The notes beneath the pieces are model-generated. The model was not told where the DNA came from and did not search any database. It worked only from the letters and a program-made list of their open reading frames with translations. DNA of 8,959 nt from Streptococcaceae bacterium (GTDB taxonomy: Bacteria; Bacillota; Bacilli; Lactobacillales; Streptococcaceae): assembly GCA_031270215.1 (NCBI GenBank), contig JAISYB010000159.1:1-8959 (forward strand). Reading direction: 5' to 3'. Positions 7,363 through 8,959 of the stretch are shown here, piece after piece; the stretch's first letter is position 1; every line of letters starts with the position of its first letter. The translations under genes were made by a program, and so were the position numbers.

Positions 7363-7406
7363 GTGTCGCTTGATTTTCTTCAAGGGATAAGCAAGCGACA
7401 CTTTTT
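7363..7406 (+). terminator. Intrinsic terminator after pbpX
   Basis: GTGTCGCTTG (7363-7372) and CAAGCGACAC (7392-7401) are perfectly complementary over 10 bases, with a 19-base loop and five T residues at 7402-7406; one more wobble pair extends the stem. It lies 28 bases after the pbpX stop and 177 bases before mraY, so it should end or strongly reduce the mraZ-to-pbpX transcript ahead of mraY. Confidence 0.88.
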
Positions 7407-7513
7407 AATTTAGGAAATTCTTTCAGTCGCATATTCATATAAAAGTAATTTGCCCGACATCAAGCTTTCTTTGAAAATTTCAGGTGTTAAAAAGGTTGCT
7501 GTCAGACAAAGTG

Positions 7514-7556
7514 TACCGATATTCTCGCTTAATTAAAGCAGCTAGAATATCAGGTA
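7514..7556 (+). promoter_or_regulatory. Dyad or leader hairpin upstream of mraY
   Basis: TACCGATATTCT (7514-7525) is complementary to AGAATATC (7544-7551) plus GGTA (7553-7556): 12 pairs interrupted only by a bulged A at 7552. Inside the loop GCTT (7527-7530) can pair with AAGC (7536-7539). No T-run follows, so it is not a terminator; the mraY ribosome binding site starts 15 bases later. It may be an operator or an mRNA structure. A weak promoter-like pair, TTGCTG (7496-7501) and TATTCT (7520-7525) at 18-base spacing, would place the -10 inside the left arm. Confidence 0.55.
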
Positions 7557-7566
7557 AACCAACATT

Positions 7567-7582
7567 TAGATAGGAGTTCGTT
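7567..7582 (+). promoter_or_regulatory. Ribosome binding site for the TTG start of mraY
   Basis: AGGAG at 7572-7576 lies six bases before the TTG at 7583. It supports a rare TTG start, because no ATG or GTG in frame is equally well placed and the protein N-terminus fits the family from this codon. Confidence 0.8.
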
Positions 7583-8566
7583 TTGAATCTTTCAACTATG
7601 TTTTTAGTAGCAGCGATGACTTTCGCGCTAACATTTAGCTTAATGCCATTATTCATTGGTTATTTTCAACTGAAGAAGATTGATGGTCAGCAAATGCACG
7701 AGGATGTCAAGCAACATCTTCAAAAGGCAGGGACGCCAACGATGGGTGGGGTGGTCTTTTTGGTTGCAATTCTTTTGATAACGACATTATCCGGTTGGTT
7801 CATGAAGCTGTTTACCACACACACTTTCATTTTACTATTCATTATCTTGCTTTACGGTATCTTAGGCTTTTTAGATGATTTCCTAAAGATATTTAAGCAT
7901 AAAAATGAGGGCTTGAAGGCAAAGCAAAAGCTTGTCGGGCAGATTATCGGGGCAGTTATCTTCTTTTGGGTTTATCAGGGCGAGGATTTCTCCAATCAGC
8001 TCAATTGGTTTGGCACGCAGCTGCACCTTGGCTGGTTTTATGCAATCTTTCTTGTCTTTTGGTTGGTCGGTTTTTCAAATGCGGTCAATCTAACAGACGG
8101 CATTGACGGCTTGGCGAGCATTTTGGTAGTCATTTCTCTGTCTTGTTATGGCGTAATCGCAGTTCACCAGAAGCAATACGACGTTTTACTCGTTATCGTC
8201 AGCTCAATCGGTTCTTTAGTCGGATTCTTTGGTTTTAATCATAAACCAGCAAAGATTTTTATGGGAGATGTTGGCTCTCTTGCGCTTGGCGGCTTACTTG
8301 CGACGATTTCAATCCTCTTGCACCAAGAGTGGACATTGCTTTTAATCGGTATCATCTATGTTTTGGAAACAAGCAGCGTGATGCTACAAGTTGCGTCATT
8401 TAAGCTTTTTGGTCGACGGATTTTTGCTATGAGCCCGATTCATCATCATTTTGAGCTAGGTGGTTTCTCAGGTCGGGGTAAGCCGTGGACGGAATGGCAG
8501 GTTGACTTTCTCTTTTGGGCAGTCGGTATTGCGGCAGGTGCGCTTACGCTTTTCATCTTATACTAA
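7583..8566 (+). CDS. mraY: Phospho-N-acetylmuramoyl-pentapeptide-transferase MraY
   Basis: Integral membrane enzyme that transfers phospho-MurNAc-pentapeptide from UDP to undecaprenyl phosphate, making lipid I. The 327-residue product is highly hydrophobic, with the roughly ten membrane segments expected. Diagnostic motifs are QQMHEDVKQHLQKAGTPTMGG (split here as QQMHEDVKQH, about 36-45, and KAGTPTMGG, 48-56), the catalytic-site pair D98-D99 in LDDFLK, NAVNLTDGIDGLAS (166-179), the MGDVGS motif with D229, and the SPIHHHFELGG loop with His287-289. It starts with TTG, supported by AGGAG six bases upstream and the match of MNLS... to lactococcal/streptococcal proteins. In related cocci it lies directly behind pbpX. 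Here 248 bases with a terminator and a dyad intervene, suggesting separate control. The enzyme looks complete. It is followed by its own terminator. Confidence 0.96.
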   Translation: MNLSTMFLVAAMTFALTFSLMPLFIGYFQLKKIDGQQMHEDVKQHLQKAGTPTMGGVVFLVAILLITTLSGWFMKLFTTHTFILLFIILLYGILGFLDDFLKIFKHKNEGLKAKQKLVGQIIGAVIFFWVYQGEDFSNQLNWFGTQLHLGWFYAIFLVFWLVGFSNAVNLTDGIDGLASILVVISLSCYGVIAVHQKQYDVLLVIVSSIGSLVGFFGFNHKPAKIFMGDVGSLALGGLLATISILLHQEWTLLLIGIIYVLETSSVMLQVASFKLFGRRIFAMSPIHHHFELGGFSGRGKPWTEWQVDFLFWAVGIAAGALTLFILY

Positions 8567-8574
8567 GTAATTTC

Positions 8575-8595
8575 GCGGCATTTCGCCGCTTTTTT
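8575..8595 (+). terminator. Intrinsic terminator of mraY
   Basis: GCGGC (8575-8579) pairs with GCCGC (8585-8589) around a 5-base loop, followed by six T residues (8590-8595). The stem is short but all G-C, and starts eight bases after the mraY stop. Confidence 0.85.
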
Positions 8596-8866
8596 GTGTT
8601 TAGGGGAATACGTTAAATCGGTGCTTATGGGGGAAATGCGCTAAGGCAGGTTACCACTTGCTTTTGGGTAATAGTCAACCGCTTTGCTATTCATCTCCAC
8701 AAAATATTTTCCGCTTTCTTTTAATTATAAATATTTAGTAAGGTAAGTGTCTAGAATTTAGTTAGAGGTGAAAAATCAATAATATCAGGATTTAAGAGGA
8801 CAAAGAAATTTGTTCTCTTTTTTCGATTGTTCAGATTTTAAAAAAAAGAAAAGGAGTTGAATCTCA
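8596..8866 (+). other. Non-coding region between mraY and the small ORF
   Basis: No gene is recognised in these 271 bases. There is a modest hairpin (TTACC 8651-8655 with GGTAA 8667-8671), two -10-like hexamers without good -35 partners (TATAAA 8726-8731 and TAGAAT 8752-8757), the strong U-tailed hairpin listed separately, and the AAGGAG ribosome binding site (8851-8856) of the small ORF. The U-tailed hairpin so close to the end leaves room for a short untranslated RNA or a leader with attenuation, but I recognise no known riboswitch class. Confidence 0.45.
8794..8823 (+). terminator. Terminator-type hairpin before the small ORF
   Basis: AAGAGGACAAA (8794-8804) pairs with TTTGTTCTCTT (8809-8819) over 11 positions with one wobble pair, around a GAAA loop (8805-8808). 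The T-run spans 8818-8823. No gene lies between the mraY terminator and this hairpin, so it either ends a short RNA or acts as an attenuator for the ORF that begins 43 bases downstream. Confidence 0.7.
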
Positions 8867-8950
8867 ATGAAAAAGAAGTTACGAAATTTATTTTTTCTTA
8901 TTCTCATTATATTTGGCTTATCACTAATAATAGGCACCCTGTCATTTTGA
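8867..8950 (+). CDS. Possible small membrane peptide, 27 residues, unknown function
   Basis: I do not recognise this product. The ORF starts at ATG 8867 and ends with TGA 8948-8950. AAGGAG at 8851-8856, ten bases before the ATG, is one of the best ribosome binding sites in the window. The peptide opens with a basic head (MKKKLRN) and continues with one hydrophobic stretch of about 18-20 residues (LFFLILIIFGLSLIIG) ending TLSF, so it would sit in the membrane with its N-terminus inside. It could be a genuine small membrane protein or a toxin-like peptide. It could also be the signal-anchor start of a longer protein whose frame is broken at the TGA; the window ends nine bases later, so this cannot be decided here. 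It has no operon partner in the window. Confidence 0.45.
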   Translation: MKKKLRNLFFLILIIFGLSLIIGTLSF

Positions 8951-8959
8951 CCTAGATTT

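Noticed and set aside
7331..7438. Minus-strand ORF of about 36 codons across the pbpX terminator
   Set aside because: No ribosome binding site; its apparent coding is the complement of the terminator stem and flanks.
7464..7482. CodY-like site or other operator around TTTGAAAATTTCA upstream of mraY
   Set aside because: Only about 11 of 15 positions match the CodY box, a level expected often in AT-rich DNA.
7414..7536. Plus-strand open frame of about 40 codons between pbpX and mraY
   Set aside because: No ATG or GTG start and no ribosome binding site before its only TTG candidates; it ends inside the dyad loop and matches nothing I recognise.

Overview
The window looks like chromosomal DNA of a low-GC Gram-positive coccus of the order Lactobacillales, most likely Streptococcaceae. 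The evidence is a PBP2X-type transpeptidase with C-terminal PASTA repeats, a 327-residue MraY of streptococcal/lactococcal type, the short gene order mraZ-rsmH-ftsL-pbpX then mraY without the murD/murG/ftsAZ block, AT-rich intergenic DNA and strong AGGAG ribosome binding sites. The presence of mraZ suggests a Lactococcus-like lineage rather than classical Streptococcus; this is inference from memory of gene content, not a search. All recognised genes lie on the + strand.

Layout. Positions 1-1685 hold the 3' two-thirds or so of glgP (glycogen phosphorylase), followed by a long-stem intrinsic terminator (1773-1812). A good sigma-A-type promoter (1940-1968) drives a solitary substrate-binding lipoprotein of the TrpX/COG2984 type (2001-2969), closed by its own terminator (3016-3046). 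No permease or ATPase partner is in the window. Next comes a 262-base leader with a candidate promoter (3060-3088), a weak U-tailed hairpin and three direct GTGG repeats at exact 10-base spacing, which match the known form of MraZ binding sites. These precede the cell-division and wall cluster: mraZ (3309-3728), rsmH (3755-4708), ftsL (4714-5085) and pbpX (5085-7334). The genes are tightly packed, and ftsL and pbpX overlap by one base.

A strong terminator (7363-7406) then separates pbpX from mraY (7583-8566), which is usually contiguous with it. The mraY leader carries a 12-pair dyad (7514-7556) just before the ribosome binding site. mraY has its own terminator (8575-8595). The last 360 bases hold no recognisable gene except a well-initiated 27-codon ORF for a hydrophobic peptide (8867-8950), which sits downstream of another terminator-type hairpin (8794-8823).

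How the genes work together: MraZ is the autoregulator of the cluster, RsmH methylates 16S rRNA, FtsL is a divisome scaffold protein, PBP2X is the septal transpeptidase, and MraY makes lipid I, the first membrane-bound precursor of the peptidoglycan that PBP2X cross-links. glgP (storage polysaccharide breakdown) and the lipoprotein are separate transcription units. The window is mostly conserved core genome. I see no mobile element, CRISPR array, tRNA or rRNA, and no clear new multi-gene system. The points worth a second look are regulatory: the MraZ repeats and leader, the terminator and dyad splitting mraY from pbpX, matched translation-start regions on rsmH and mraY, and the small membrane peptide at the right edge.
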